In this document: in pieces, positions 8,544-21,130 of the stretch | Layout: each line of letters starts with the position of its first letter | Numbering within the stretch: position 1 is the stretch's first letter | Origin: Streptomyces sp. TP-A0356 | GTDB taxonomy: Bacteria; Actinomycetota; Actinomycetes; Streptomycetales; Streptomycetaceae | Assembly: GCF_001417775.1 (NCBI RefSeq) | Contig: NZ_BBZJ01000012.1 | Span: forward strand, 434,001 to 498,000 | Direction: 5' to 3' | DNA: 64,000 bases | Translations under genes and position numbers: made by a program | Notes under the pieces: model-generated | What the model was told of the DNA's origin: nothing | Databases searched by the model: none | Seen by the model: only the letters and a program-made list of their open reading frames with translations

Positions 8544-9305
8544 ATGGGACTTCTTGAGGGCGCAGTCGTCCTCGTCAACGGCGGCAGCCAGGGCGTCGGC
8601 GCCGGAATCGTCCGGGCGGCCGTGCGCGAGGGAGCGCGCGTCGTCTTCACCGGACGCCGCGCCGAGATCGGGGAGGCGTTCGCGGCCGAGGCCGACGCCA
8701 CGTTCGTACGAGCGGACCTCGCCGACCCGGCACAGGCGCACGGCAGCGTGCAGCAGGTCGTGGACCTCTGCGGGCGGATCGACTGTCTGGTCAACGCCGC
8801 GGGGCTCACCTCACGCGGTTCACTGCTGGACACCACGCCGGAGCTGTTCGACGCACACATGGCGATCAACCTGCGGGGGCCGTTCTTCGCGATGCAGGCG
8901 GCGGTGCGGAACATGGTGGACCGCAAGGCGCCCGGCACCATCGTCAACATCATCACCTCCTCGGCCCACGGCGGGCAGCCCTTCCTGGCCCCGTACGTCG
9001 CCGCCAAGGCGGGCCTGGCCGGACTGACCCGTAACGTCGCCCACGCGCACCGCTGGGACCGGATCCGGGTCAACGGCCTGAACATCGGCTGGACGGACAC
9101 CGAGGGCGAGGACGCGATCCAGCGCGCCTTCCACGGCGCCGGGGACGACTGGCGGCACCGGGCGGCCGAGACGCAGCCGATGGGCAAGCTGGGGCAGGTC
9201 GACGAGATCGCCGACTTCGTCGTCTTCCTGCTCTCCGACCGCAGCGGTGTGGTGACCGGTTCGGTGATCGACTGGGACCAGATCGTCTTCGGCGGACTCG
9301 ACTGA
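8544..9305 (+). CDS. short-chain dehydrogenase/reductase (SDR)
   Basis: A 253-residue classical SDR. The cofactor loop GGSQGVG (residues 13-19), 'NAAG' after strand 4, Ser139/Ser140 in 'ITSSAHGG' and Tyr151-x3-Lys155 in 'YVAAKAG' form the complete active site. ATG at 8544 follows the dioxygenase stop by 16 bases. It would oxidise an alcohol or reduce a ketone using NAD(P). Its position between an oxygenase and a Gfo/Idh dehydrogenase, under a divergent LacI regulator, points to a short catabolic pathway for a polyol-like compound. Confidence 0.93.
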   Translation: MGLLEGAVVLVNGGSQGVGAGIVRAAVREGARVVFTGRRAEIGEAFAAEADATFVRADLADPAQAHGSVQQVVDLCGRIDCLVNAAGLTSRGSLLDTTPELFDAHMAINLRGPFFAMQAAVRNMVDRKAPGTIVNIITSSAHGGQPFLAPYVAAKAGLAGLTRNVAHAHRWDRIRVNGLNIGWTDTEGEDAIQRAFHGAGDDWRHRAAETQPMGKLGQVDEIADFVVFLLSDRSGVVTGSVIDWDQIVFGGLD

Positions 9306-9371
9306 CGTCCACCACGTCGACCGTCTCCGCGCCATTCCCCCTTCCTCCACGCTTGTTGGGAGCGACTTCTC

Positions 9372-10397
9372 ATGCGTATCGGCATCCTCGGCCTCGGCCG
9401 GATCGGCGCCTTCCACGCCGCCACACTGGCCTCACTCGACGCGGTGGACTCGCTGGTGGTCACCGACCCGGTGGCCGCGGCCGCCGCCGCGGCGGCGGAG
9501 CGCTTCGGTGCGACGGCGGTCGACTCACCGCAGGCACTGTTCGCCGCCGGTGTCGACGGTGTGGTGATCGCCGCCGCCACGGACGCCCACCCCGCGCTGA
9601 TCCTCGCCGCCGTCGCGGCGGGTGTGCCCGTCTTCTGCGAGAAGCCGGTGGCGAGGACGGTCGGGGAGAGCCTGGCGGTGCTCCGCGCGGTGCAGGACAG
9701 CGGCATCGAGGTGCACGTCGGTTACAACCGGCGCTTCGACGCGGGCTGTGTCGCCGCGCGCAAGGCGGTGCTGAGCGGCGAACTCGGCGAGCTGCACACC
9801 GTACGCTCCACCACCCTGGACCCGGCACCGCCGCCGGAGGCGTACATCGCCGTCTCCGGCGGCATCTTCCGGGACTGCTCGGTGCACGACTTCGACATCG
9901 TGCGGTGGGTGACCGGGCGTGAGGTCGTCGAGGTGTACGCGGCCGGCGGCAACCGCGGTGCCGAGTACATCGCGGCCGCGGGCGACGCCGACACCGCCTC
10001 GGCGCTCCTCACCCTGGACGACGGCACCCTCGCTCTGGTCTCCAACTCCCGCCACAACGCGCGCGGCCACGACGTGCGCCTGGAACTGCACGGCATGAAG
10101 GACAGCATCGCGGTGGGTCTGGAGGACAAGCTGCCCCTGCGGTCCGTCGAACCGGGCGCCACCTTCCCGGCCGGTGCCCCGCACCACTTCTTCATGGACC
10201 GCTTCGCGGACGCCTACCGCGCCGAACTCACCGCGTTCACCGAGGTGGTGGCGGGCCGCACGCCCTCCCCCTGCACGGTGTCCGACGCCCTCGAGGCGAG
10301 CTGGATCGCCGAGGCCTGCACCCGGTCGCTGGCGGAGCACCGGCCGGTGCGGATCGAGGAGGTGCGTCATGGCATGGCGGAGGTGGGTCGGGCATGA
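9372..10397 (+). CDS. Gfo/Idh/MocA dehydrogenase (inositol 2-dehydrogenase-like)
   Basis: A 341-residue NAD(P)-dependent oxidoreductase of the Gfo/Idh/MocA family. It has the N-terminal Rossmann motif 'GILGLGRIGAFHA', the catalytic-lysine signature CEKPVA and 'VHVGYNRRFD', then 'SGGIFRDCSVHDFDIVRWVTG', which is typical of myo-/scyllo-inositol dehydrogenases. It lies 66 bases after the SDR in the same operon. Its stop shares ATGA with the start of a truncated second Gfo/Idh gene at 10394. Inositol or a related cyclitol/sugar is the best guess for substrate; this follows family resemblance, not residues that fix specificity. Confidence 0.9.
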   Translation: MRIGILGLGRIGAFHAATLASLDAVDSLVVTDPVAAAAAAAAERFGATAVDSPQALFAAGVDGVVIAAATDAHPALILAAVAAGVPVFCEKPVARTVGESLAVLRAVQDSGIEVHVGYNRRFDAGCVAARKAVLSGELGELHTVRSTTLDPAPPPEAYIAVSGGIFRDCSVHDFDIVRWVTGREVVEVYAAGGNRGAEYIAAAGDADTASALLTLDDGTLALVSNSRHNARGHDVRLELHGMKDSIAVGLEDKLPLRSVEPGATFPAGAPHHFFMDRFADAYRAELTAFTEVVAGRTPSPCTVSDALEASWIAEACTRSLAEHRPVRIEEVRHGMAEVGRA

Positions 10398-10459
10398 GCG
10401 ACCCCCCGCGGATCGGGCTCCTGGCCGCGGCCGGGATCACCGAACCGGCGCTGTGTGAA
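10394..10459 (+). pseudogene. N-terminal stub of a second Gfo/Idh dehydrogenase
   Basis: An ATG overlapping the previous stop (ATGA) begins 'MSDPPRIGLLAAAGITEPALCE'. This matches the first strand and glycine loop of a Gfo/Idh/MocA protein (pattern R-I-G-L-L-x-A-x-x-I). The sequence then runs straight into a terminator hairpin and the end of the convergent acyl-CoA dehydrogenase, so the body of the gene is gone. The coupled start shows it was once the last gene of the operon. Confidence 0.55.
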
Positions 10460-10480
10460 GGCCGGGCTCGCGCCCCGGCC
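10460..10480. terminator. hairpin terminator between convergent genes
   Basis: GGCCGGG-N7-CCCGGCC, a perfect 7-bp G/C stem, lies between the truncated dehydrogenase and the acyl-CoA dehydrogenase stop at 10489. It could serve both strands; no U-tract is present, which is usual for Streptomyces. Confidence 0.6.
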
Positions 10481-10488
10481 GCGTTCCG

Positions 10489-11667
10489 TCACCTGCGGAC
10501 GCGGGGCATCCCCAGACCGATCCAGGAGATGATCTCGCGCTGGATCTCGTTGTTGCCACCGCCGAAGGTGAAGATCACGGCGGAGCGGTAGCCGCGTTCC
10601 AGCTCGCCATGCAGCACGGCGCCGGCCGAACCCTCCTTCAGCGCGCCGACGGCCGCCACGATCTCCATGAGCGAGGCGTACGCGTCGCGGCGGGCCTCGG
10701 AGCCGTACACCTTGACGGCGGAGGCGTCCTGCGGGGTGAGGGTGCCTTCCTGTACCGCGTTCACCATCTGCCAGTTGAGGAGCTTCATCGCGTCCAGCCT
10801 GGTGTGCGTCCGGGCCAGGCCGCGGCGCACCCAGGGCAGGTCGATCACCCGGCGGCCGTCGGCGAGCTTGGTCTCCATGGCCCAGCGCTGCACGTCGTGC
10901 AGCGCACGGATCGCCATGGTGCCGTGCGCCGCGAGGGTGACGCGCTCGTGGTTGAGCTGGTTGGTGATCAGCCGCCAGCCCTGGTTCTCCTCACCGACGC
11001 GTCGGGAGACGGGGACGCGGATGTTCTCGTAGTAGCTGGCGGTGGTGTCGTGCGAGGCGAGCGTGCGGATGAGGGTGCAGGAGTAGCCGGGGTCGGAGGT
11101 CGGCACGAGCAGCATGGTGATGCCCTTGTGCGGCGGGGCGCCCGGGTCGGTGCGCACGGCGAGCCACACCCAGTCGGCCGTGTCGCCGTTGGTGGTCCAG
11201 ATCTTCTGGCCGTTGACGACGTACTGGTCCCCGTCCCGCACCGCGCGCGTCTTCAGCGACGCCAGGTCCGTGCCCGCGTCCGGTTCGCTGTAGCCGATCG
11301 CGAAGTCGATCTCGCCGGAGAGGATCCGCGGCAGGAAGTAGGCCTTCTGCTCGTCCGTGCCGAACCGCATGAGCGTCGGCCCCACCGTGTTGAGCGCCAT
11401 CAACGGCAGCGGTACGCCCGCCTGCGCGGCCTCGTCGAAGAAGATGAACTGCTCCATGGGCGTCAGTCCGCGCCCGCCGTACTCCTTCGGCCAGCCGACG
11501 CCCAGCCAGCCGTCGCTGCCGAGGCGGCGGATGGTGTCGCGGTAGAAGCGCTTCTGCGCCGCCGGGTCGGCGTAGCGGGCGTAGGCGTGGTCCGGCACCA
11601 GTTCGGCGAAGTAGCGGCGCAACTCGGTGCGCAACCGCTGCTGCTCGGGCGTGTGGTCGAGATGCAC
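10489..11667 (-). CDS. acyl-CoA dehydrogenase
   Basis: A 392-residue FAD acyl-CoA dehydrogenase that would introduce a 2,3-double bond in an acyl-CoA. Family motifs include 'GWLGVGWPKEYGGRGLTPMEQFIFFDE', 'FAIGYSEPDAGTDLASLKTRA' and 'KIWTTNGDTADWVWL' for substrate and flavin contacts, and a C-terminal 'SAVIFTFGGGNNEIQREIISWIGLGMPR'. The GTG at 11667 is chosen because GGAGG lies 6 bases upstream; the longer frame starts inside the leader. This type of ACAD is common in actinobacterial steroid or branched-acid catabolism. A perfect match to the KstR-type consensus sits 50 bases upstream (11717-11730). Confidence 0.93.
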   Translation of the reverse strand: MHLDHTPEQQRLRTELRRYFAELVPDHAYARYADPAAQKRFYRDTIRRLGSDGWLGVGWPKEYGGRGLTPMEQFIFFDEAAQAGVPLPLMALNTVGPTLMRFGTDEQKAYFLPRILSGEIDFAIGYSEPDAGTDLASLKTRAVRDGDQYVVNGQKIWTTNGDTADWVWLAVRTDPGAPPHKGITMLLVPTSDPGYSCTLIRTLASHDTTASYYENIRVPVSRRVGEENQGWRLITNQLNHERVTLAAHGTMAIRALHDVQRWAMETKLADGRRVIDLPWVRRGLARTHTRLDAMKLLNWQMVNAVQEGTLTPQDASAVKVYGSEARRDAYASLMEIVAAVGALKEGSAGAVLHGELERGYRSAVIFTFGGGNNEIQREIISWIGLGMPRVRR

Positions 11668-11716
11668 GGCGCCTCCAGGGTCCCCAGGGCGGGTCCGGTC
11701 CTGACGGCGCACACCG

Positions 11717-11730
11717 TAGAACGTGTTTCA
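11717..11730. promoter_or_regulatory. KstR-like operator upstream of the acyl-CoA dehydrogenase
   Basis: TAGAACGTGTTTCA fits TNNAACNNGTTNNA, the consensus known for the TetR regulator KstR of cholesterol catabolism in mycobacteria and rhodococci. It lies where a repressor would cover the promoter of the minus-strand ACAD. That a KstR homologue binds here is inference; no such gene is in the window. Confidence 0.5.
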
Positions 11731-11737
11731 GAAATTG

Positions 11738-11872
11738 GGAATGCCGGTGGAGGCCCCGGTGGACCGGAGTGCCGGTGGACGCCCAGCGGACCGGAATGCC
11801 GGTGGACGTCCAGCGGACCAAATGCCGGTGGGCGTCCCGGTGCGTCGGAATGCCGGTGCGCCCGCGCCCGGG
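11738..11872. repeat. 27-bp minisatellite, five units
   Basis: Five consecutive copies of a unit close to GGAATGCCGGTGGACG-TCCAGCGGACC start at 11738, 11766, 11793, 11820 and 11847. Unit 1 has 28 bases and units 2 to 4 have 27; units 2 and 3 differ at two positions, units 1, 4 and 5 are more diverged in their second half. The array lies between the acyl-CoA dehydrogenase promoter and the stop of the copper-binding protein gene. No convincing coding frame runs through it. Confidence 0.75.
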
Positions 11873-11888
11873 TGCTCACCACGTCCCG

Positions 11889-12260
11889 TCAGCTCAGCGT
11901 CGCCATGAAGTCGGTGCAGGCCCGGGCGGCGTCCCGGCAGGCCTGCGCGGCCTCCTTGCCGCCGGGATCCTGGTCGAAGACGTGCGCGCTCTCCAGGCAG
12001 ACCGCCCGGCACCACTCCACCTGGCCGCGGATGGCGGCCTCGTCCTGCCGGCTGTGCCCGGACAGCGCACGGCAGGTCGCGTCGCAGGCCTCCGCGCACA
12101 TGATCCCCTTGCGCCGCTGGAACTCCTGATCGTAGGGCCCGTCCGGTTCCGCGAGACTCGCGCGCAGGGCGCAGGCCCGCGCACACTCGGCGCAGGCCTG
12201 GGCGCAGGCGAAGCGATCCTCCAGGAAGCGGTAGACCTCCTGCTGGGATGTCGTCGTCAC
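11889..12260 (-). CDS. four-helix bundle copper-binding (Csp/DUF326-type) Cys-rich protein
   Basis: A 123-residue protein whose cysteines are spaced along predicted helices: 'CAQACAECARAC', 'CAEACDATC', 'WCRAVC', then two AC pairs near the end. This pattern is that of cytosolic copper-storage (Csp) and related DUF326 proteins, in which Cys side chains line a four-helix bundle and bind Cu(I). No signal peptide is seen, so a cytosolic copper buffer is likely. The GTG at 12260 is used because it opens directly on the conserved region; the ribosome site is weak and a longer start is possible. It is divergent from chaB-like 12388. Confidence 0.82.
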   Translation of the reverse strand: MTTTSQQEVYRFLEDRFACAQACAECARACALRASLAEPDGPYDQEFQRRKGIMCAEACDATCRALSGHSRQDEAAIRGQVEWCRAVCLESAHVFDQDPGGKEAAQACRDAARACTDFMATLS

Positions 12261-12387
12261 GGGAGTGCGGGTAGCCGTGGGCGCTCGCGCCAAACCCGGC
12301 GTTCCGCGGAGGCCCGGCCCGTTTCCGCGGGCTCGGCGAAGGGAACCCGGGGGCTGGATGACGAGCAGGGAGACGGAGGTGGATTCC

Positions 12388-12792
12388 GTGCCCGGACGAC
12401 AGGAACTGCCCTCCACGCTGGAACGCTCCCCCGAGGACGCCCAGCGCACCTGGATCGCGGCGCACGACTCGGCGGTGGAGCAGTACGGCGAGGGCGAGCG
12501 GGCGCACCGGGTGGCGTACGGCGCGCTCAAGCACACGTTCGAGAAGGTCGGCGACCACTGGGAGCGCAAGGAGGGCGGCCGCAAGGGCCCCTCGGACCCG
12601 CGTTCCGCCCGGCCCCGGCAGCAGGGCGGCCGCAGCGGCGAGGGCGTCGACGAGAACGCGTCGAAGGAACACCTCTACGACATCGCCAAGCGCCTCGGCG
12701 TCGACGGGCGGTCGAGGATGTCGAAGGCGGAACTGCTGGACGCGATCCGCAAGGCGAACCGTTCGAGGACACGGGCCGCGCGGTCGCGGTGA
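12388..12792 (+). CDS. ChaB-family protein with C-terminal Rho-N/SAP-like helix pair
   Basis: A 134-residue ChaB-domain protein. Residues about 3-70 ('LPSTLERSPEDAQRTWIAAHDSA', 'HTFEKVGDHWERK') are the ChaB fold; after a Gly/Arg-rich linker, 'KEHLYDIAKRLGVDGRSRMSKAELLDAIRKAN' resembles the small Rho-N/SAP helix-extended-loop motif that binds nucleic acid. The GTG at 12388 is preceded by GGAGG with 8-base spacing; an in-frame ATG at 12358 is the alternative. ChaB was named in E. coli as a putative cation-transport regulator, but its function in streptomycetes is not known. Confidence 0.85.
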   Translation: MPGRQELPSTLERSPEDAQRTWIAAHDSAVEQYGEGERAHRVAYGALKHTFEKVGDHWERKEGGRKGPSDPRSARPRQQGGRSGEGVDENASKEHLYDIAKRLGVDGRSRMSKAELLDAIRKANRSRTRAARSR

Positions 12793-12829
12793 GCCGGTTC
12801 ACGGGGGAGGCCAAGGGTACTCGCGCGCC

Positions 12830-13195
12830 ATGAATACCGTATCGATGAATCTTGCCGTCGACGTATACATGATCATCGGGCCGCTGATCGCGGCCGTGCT
12901 CGTGGTGGCGCTGCTGCTCGGCGCCTTCTGGATGGGCGTACGCATCTGGCGCCGCGAACCCCCACCGCCGCGCCCGGAGGAGCAGCCCCGGCTGCCGGAC
13001 GAGGGGCCGGTTGGTGAGGTGCGGGAGAACCGTGAGCCCGAGGAGGTGCCCCGGAGCAGGCACCGTCTGACGCCGCACCGGCTGAAGGCGCACGGCAACG
13101 TAGGGTCCCGGACGAGCTCCTCGGAGCAGCGGCCCCGCTGGGACAGGGGCAGCAGCGGCTCGTTCGGCAGCGGCGGGCCGGGCGCCCACCGCTGA
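12830..13195 (+). CDS. DUF6479-like small membrane protein
   Basis: A 121-residue protein with one N-terminal membrane segment (about residues 13-36, 'YMIIGPLIAAVLVVALLLGA') followed by 'FWMGVRIWRREPPPP' and a long charged, disordered, Gly/Ser-rich cytoplasmic tail. This layout matches the streptomycete DUF6479 family, whose function is unknown. The ATG at 12830 lies 37 bases after the ChaB stop in the same direction. A second ATG five codons in is an alternative start. Confidence 0.7.
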   Translation: MNTVSMNLAVDVYMIIGPLIAAVLVVALLLGAFWMGVRIWRREPPPPRPEEQPRLPDEGPVGEVRENREPEEVPRSRHRLTPHRLKAHGNVGSRTSSSEQRPRWDRGSSGSFGSGGPGAHR

Positions 13196-13334
13196 CCCAC
13201 GCGAGTCCCTCGCACAGGGAAGCGAGATCCATGGCCGACCCAGGCCACGACACCCTGAGGTACTCCACCGCCGCTCCCGACCGGCCGGGGCGGCCGAAAG
13301 GCGACCGCACCCGGTGACGCCGACCCCGGTTGCC

Positions 13335-14699
13335 TCAGTCCGTGCGCTTCCTCACCTCTCCACCCGTGTGCGAGGCGATGAGGTCCGGGCTGAGGTAGGC
13401 GTCGGGCGACTCGAAGTCCTTGAGCGTGGCCGGGCGGCCGGCCTGGAAGCCGATGCGCACGAAGTCATAGCCCGCCAGCGCGTTCAGCGTCCAGTTGGTC
13501 AGGGTGCGCAGACGGGCCGGAAACGTGCGCAGGGCTGCCAGGTGGTAACCCCGGGCGACGGCCTGCGCGGGCAGGGCCGTAAGCTCCAGCCCGAGCGGCT
13601 TGGACACGGCCTGGATGCCGCCGAGGTCGACGACGAGCCCCAGGTCCCGGTGCCGGTAGTGGGTGAGCGGCGCTCCGCGCAGCGCCGCCGCGACGTTCTT
13701 CGCGGCGGTCCAGCCCTGACGCATCGCGTGCTGGGCGGTCGGCGGGCAGATCGCGTCGTCGCCCTTGGCCAGGTCGGGCACCGCGGCCGCGTCCCCCAGG
13801 GCGAAGACCCCGTCCAGCCCCGGCACGGTCAGATCCGGCCGGACGATCAGCCGGCCCCGATTGGTCTCGGCGTCCAGCGTGGCGATCAGCGGGCTCGCCG
13901 CGACCCCCGCGGTCCAGATCAGGGTGTGACAGGGCAGCTTGCGGCCATCGGTGAGGGTGACGGTGTCCGCCGTGGCCTCGGCGACGGAGACTCCGAGGGA
14001 GACCTTCACACCGCGCCGCTTGAGGATGGCGAGGGCCTTCTCGCCCAGCCGCTCACCGAGTTCGGGCATGAGCCGGGGAGCGATGTCCACCAGGTGCCAG
14101 TTGATGAGAGCCGGGTCCAGGCCCGGGTAGCGCTTCACGGCTGCGCTGGTGAGGTGGTGCAGATAGGCGGCGGTCTCGGTGCCGGCGTAACCGCCCCCGA
14201 CGACCACGAACTGCAGCCGGGTCTCCTGCTCGGCCCGGTCGGAGCTCGCCGCCGACAGGTCGAGCTGGGAGATGACGTGGTCGCGGACCCAGGCCGCCTC
14301 CGCGAGCGTCTTCATTCCCACGGCGTGCTCGTCCACCCCGGGGATGTCGAACTGCCGCGTGACGCTTCCGGGGGTCAGCACGAGATAGTCGTAGTGCTCG
14401 ACGGTCGTCTCGCCGTTGATCTTGCGTGCCACCACGGCCTTGGCACCGGGATCGATGCCGACGGCCCCGCCGGGCACGATGACCGTCCGGCGCAGCAGCC
14501 GACGCAGCGAGACCGCGACCGACTGGGGGGTGAGGATCCCCGACGCGACATGCGGAAGCAGGGGCAGATAGAGCTGGTGGTCGTAGGGGGTGACGAGCTT
14601 CAGCGCCGCCTCGTCGGGCTTGAGGATGCGCTCCAGTTTGCGCGCGGTCTCCATCCCGGCGAATCCGCCACCGACGATCACGATCCGGGGCACGGTCAT
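13335..14699 (-). CDS. NAD(P)/FAD-dependent oxidoreductase, type II NADH dehydrogenase-like
   Basis: A 454-residue two-dinucleotide-binding flavoprotein. 'RIVIVGGGFAGMETARKL' binds FAD and 'FVVVGGGYAGTETAAYLHHL' binds NAD(P)H; 'VFALGDAAAVPD' closes the FAD site. The layout is that of NDH-2 / Ndh enzymes that pass electrons from NADH to quinone at the inner membrane without pumping protons. The C-terminal 'RTLTNWTLNALAGYDFVRIGFQAGRP' is amphipathic and may touch the membrane. ATG at 14699 follows GGAGGG; an adjacent GTG at 14702 is an alternative. The gene is convergent with the DUF6479 gene and monocistronic. Confidence 0.9.
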   Translation of the reverse strand: MTVPRIVIVGGGFAGMETARKLERILKPDEAALKLVTPYDHQLYLPLLPHVASGILTPQSVAVSLRRLLRRTVIVPGGAVGIDPGAKAVVARKINGETTVEHYDYLVLTPGSVTRQFDIPGVDEHAVGMKTLAEAAWVRDHVISQLDLSAASSDRAEQETRLQFVVVGGGYAGTETAAYLHHLTSAAVKRYPGLDPALINWHLVDIAPRLMPELGERLGEKALAILKRRGVKVSLGVSVAEATADTVTLTDGRKLPCHTLIWTAGVAASPLIATLDAETNRGRLIVRPDLTVPGLDGVFALGDAAAVPDLAKGDDAICPPTAQHAMRQGWTAAKNVAAALRGAPLTHYRHRDLGLVVDLGGIQAVSKPLGLELTALPAQAVARGYHLAALRTFPARLRTLTNWTLNALAGYDFVRIGFQAGRPATLKDFESPDAYLSPDLIASHTGGEVRKRTD

Positions 14700-15129
14700 C
14701 ACAGGTCCCTCCAGACGGAGACGTCGACGTCTGCAACGCTAGGGAACCCCGCTGGTACCCGCATCCGCGCCCGTGAAACGCTCATTGCTTGAAACCTCAA
14801 GAGATGTCATGGACGTCGGCGTCGCGGGAGACCGCGACCGCTGGGCCGACAGGGAGAACCCGTTACGGCGAGGGGCCGCTCCTCCTGCCAGCCCGGCGAC
14901 GGAGGGGTCGACCCGGGCTCGGTCGCCCCGTCGATCCGCGTCGGTCGACCCGCGTCGGGCGACCTCTCCCGAGCCCGTCCCCGACTCCGGCACGATGGGA
15001 CATTCCGGGGTGGACAGGCACTCAACCTGTCTGCCCGAGTGGCCCATCACTCCGATTGGCCACCCCTTCGCGGCAGATCTACGGTAGAAAACGCTCTCTG
15101 AAACCGTTCTCCAACGACTCAGGAGAGTC
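14700..15129. other. 430-bp divergent intergenic region
   Basis: No convincing gene. Contains a Gly/Arg-rich stretch with repeated GTCGACCCG-type words at 14908-14960, an inverted repeat GACAGG-N7-CCTGTC at 15013-15031, and the LacI-like pair at 15087-15111 near the hydroxyacid dehydrogenase start. Promoters for both flanking genes must lie here. Confidence 0.6.
15087..15111. promoter_or_regulatory. tandem LacI-like operator half-palindromes
   Basis: Two 12-base sites, GAAAACGCTCTC and GAAACCGTTCTC, start 13 bases apart just before the hydroxyacid dehydrogenase gene. Each has a central CpG and partial dyad symmetry (four of six pairs), like degraded LacI/CcpA-type boxes. Their regulator is not in the adjacent genes. 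Confidence 0.4.
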
Positions 15130-16143
15130 ATGCCCAACGCCCGGCTGCCCAGGGCCGTGTTCGCCATGGATACGGTGCACCTGCCCCTGCTGTTTCCTGC
15201 GCCGCTGATGGCCCGGCTCCGGGAGCTGGCCGACGTCGACGCCACGCTCGTCGTACGGGACGTCACCGACCCGGCGTTCGCTCCCGCGCTGGCCCGGGCG
15301 GAGGTGCTGATCACGGGCTGGGGCTGCCCTCACCTGGACGCGGACATCCTGGCCCTGGCCCCGCGGCTGCGTACCGTCCTGCATGCCGCGGGTTCCGTCC
15401 GCTCGCTGATCGGCGAGGCGCTGTGGCGGGAGGGGATCACGGTCTCCAGCGCGGTGACCGGCAACGCGCTGCCGGTGGCGGAGTACGCGCTCGCCATGAT
15501 CCTGCTCGCCGGCAAGGACGCCTTCGGACACCGGGAGCGGTTCCGGCGCACGCACGGACACCCCTCCCCCGCCGAGACCGCGGGCATCGGCAATCTCGGC
15601 CGCCGGGTCGGCGTCGTCGGCGCCTCACGCGTGGGTCGCCGACTGCTCGAGTTGCTGCGGCCGTTCGACTTCACGGTCCTCCTCCACGACCCCTACGTGA
15701 CCCCCGCCGAAGCGAGGGCGCTGGGAGCCGAAGCACTGCCGCTGGACGACCTGTTGCGCCGCAGCGACATCGTCAGCCTGCACGCGCCCCACATCCCGGA
15801 GACCCATCATCTGCTCGACCGCGACCGGCTCTCCCTGATCCGGGACGGCGGCGTGCTGATCAACACCTCGCGGGGCGCCCTGGTCGATCACGACGCGCTC
15901 ACCGACGAGTTGCTCTCGGGCCGTCTGAGCGCGGTCCTGGACGTCACCGAACCCGAACCGCTGCCCGCCGGTTCCCCGCTGTACGGGCTGCCCAACGTCT
16001 TCTTGACCCCGCACATCGCGGGCTCGCTCGGCAACGAGCTGGAACGCCTCGGCCGTATCGTCGTGGAGGAGCTGGAGCGCCTGGTCGCGGGCCTGCCCCT
16101 GGCCCACCAGGTGCGGCACGCGGACCTGGCCCGTGTCGCGTGA
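15130..16143 (+). CDS. D-isomer-specific 2-hydroxyacid dehydrogenase
   Basis: A 337-residue NAD(P)-dependent D-2-hydroxyacid dehydrogenase. The Rossmann segment 'NLGRRVGVVGASRVGRRLLELLRPF' has the GxxxxG-type loop, and catalytic residues appear as Arg in 'INTSRGALVD', Glu in 'LDVTEPEPLP' and His in 'LTPHIAGS'. It interconverts a 2-oxoacid and D-2-hydroxyacid; phosphoglycerate- or sugar-acid-like substrates are typical in Streptomyces. The ATG follows AGGAGAG at 15120. The tandem LacI-like boxes upstream suggest carbohydrate-dependent control. Confidence 0.9.
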   Translation: MPNARLPRAVFAMDTVHLPLLFPAPLMARLRELADVDATLVVRDVTDPAFAPALARAEVLITGWGCPHLDADILALAPRLRTVLHAAGSVRSLIGEALWREGITVSSAVTGNALPVAEYALAMILLAGKDAFGHRERFRRTHGHPSPAETAGIGNLGRRVGVVGASRVGRRLLELLRPFDFTVLLHDPYVTPAEARALGAEALPLDDLLRRSDIVSLHAPHIPETHHLLDRDRLSLIRDGGVLINTSRGALVDHDALTDELLSGRLSAVLDVTEPEPLPAGSPLYGLPNVFLTPHIAGSLGNELERLGRIVVEELERLVAGLPLAHQVRHADLARVA

Positions 16144-16377
16144 CCGGGCCCCGAGCCACCATCCTGACGTGGAGACCCCGCGCCGGGTCGCCGGCCATGG
16201 CTTCGACCCGGCGCACTACCAGGATGCGGGCGGCGGGACGCGGATAGCCGTACGGTGCTTGCGGCGTCCCGTAGCGGCCCTGCAGCCCGGGGTGGCTCAC
16301 TCGGGAGCGGCCGCCGGTCCGGTGCCCCTCGGCCGCCGCGGCAGCGACCACGACGGCCATCCCGGGTCCCCCAACTG

Positions 16378-20958
<4,581 letters not shown>

Positions 20959-21130
20959 CCGTGTGCCACCTCCAGAGCAGGCCGGTCCCTCGTCCGATCA
21001 TCACCTGCCGGGACACACCCCGCCCGGTGTGCTGATCCGAACGGTTACCCGGCTCGCAGGTCCGCGGCCCCGCAGGTAGCTTTCTCCTCGTTGGGGGGCG
21101 AAGTCCCGGACCACGAAACGGATGTGAACC

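Noticed and set aside
14773..15087. 104-codon plus-strand frame in the divergent gap
   Set aside because: Its Arg/Pro/Ser-rich translation has poor codon bias, and it overlaps the regulatory sites.
16144..16377. Small minus-strand frame after the P-type ATPase (starts MAVVVAAAAAEG near 16361)
   Set aside because: It has a plausible ribosome site, but it runs antisense into the hydroxyacid dehydrogenase, is low-complexity and shows no family.
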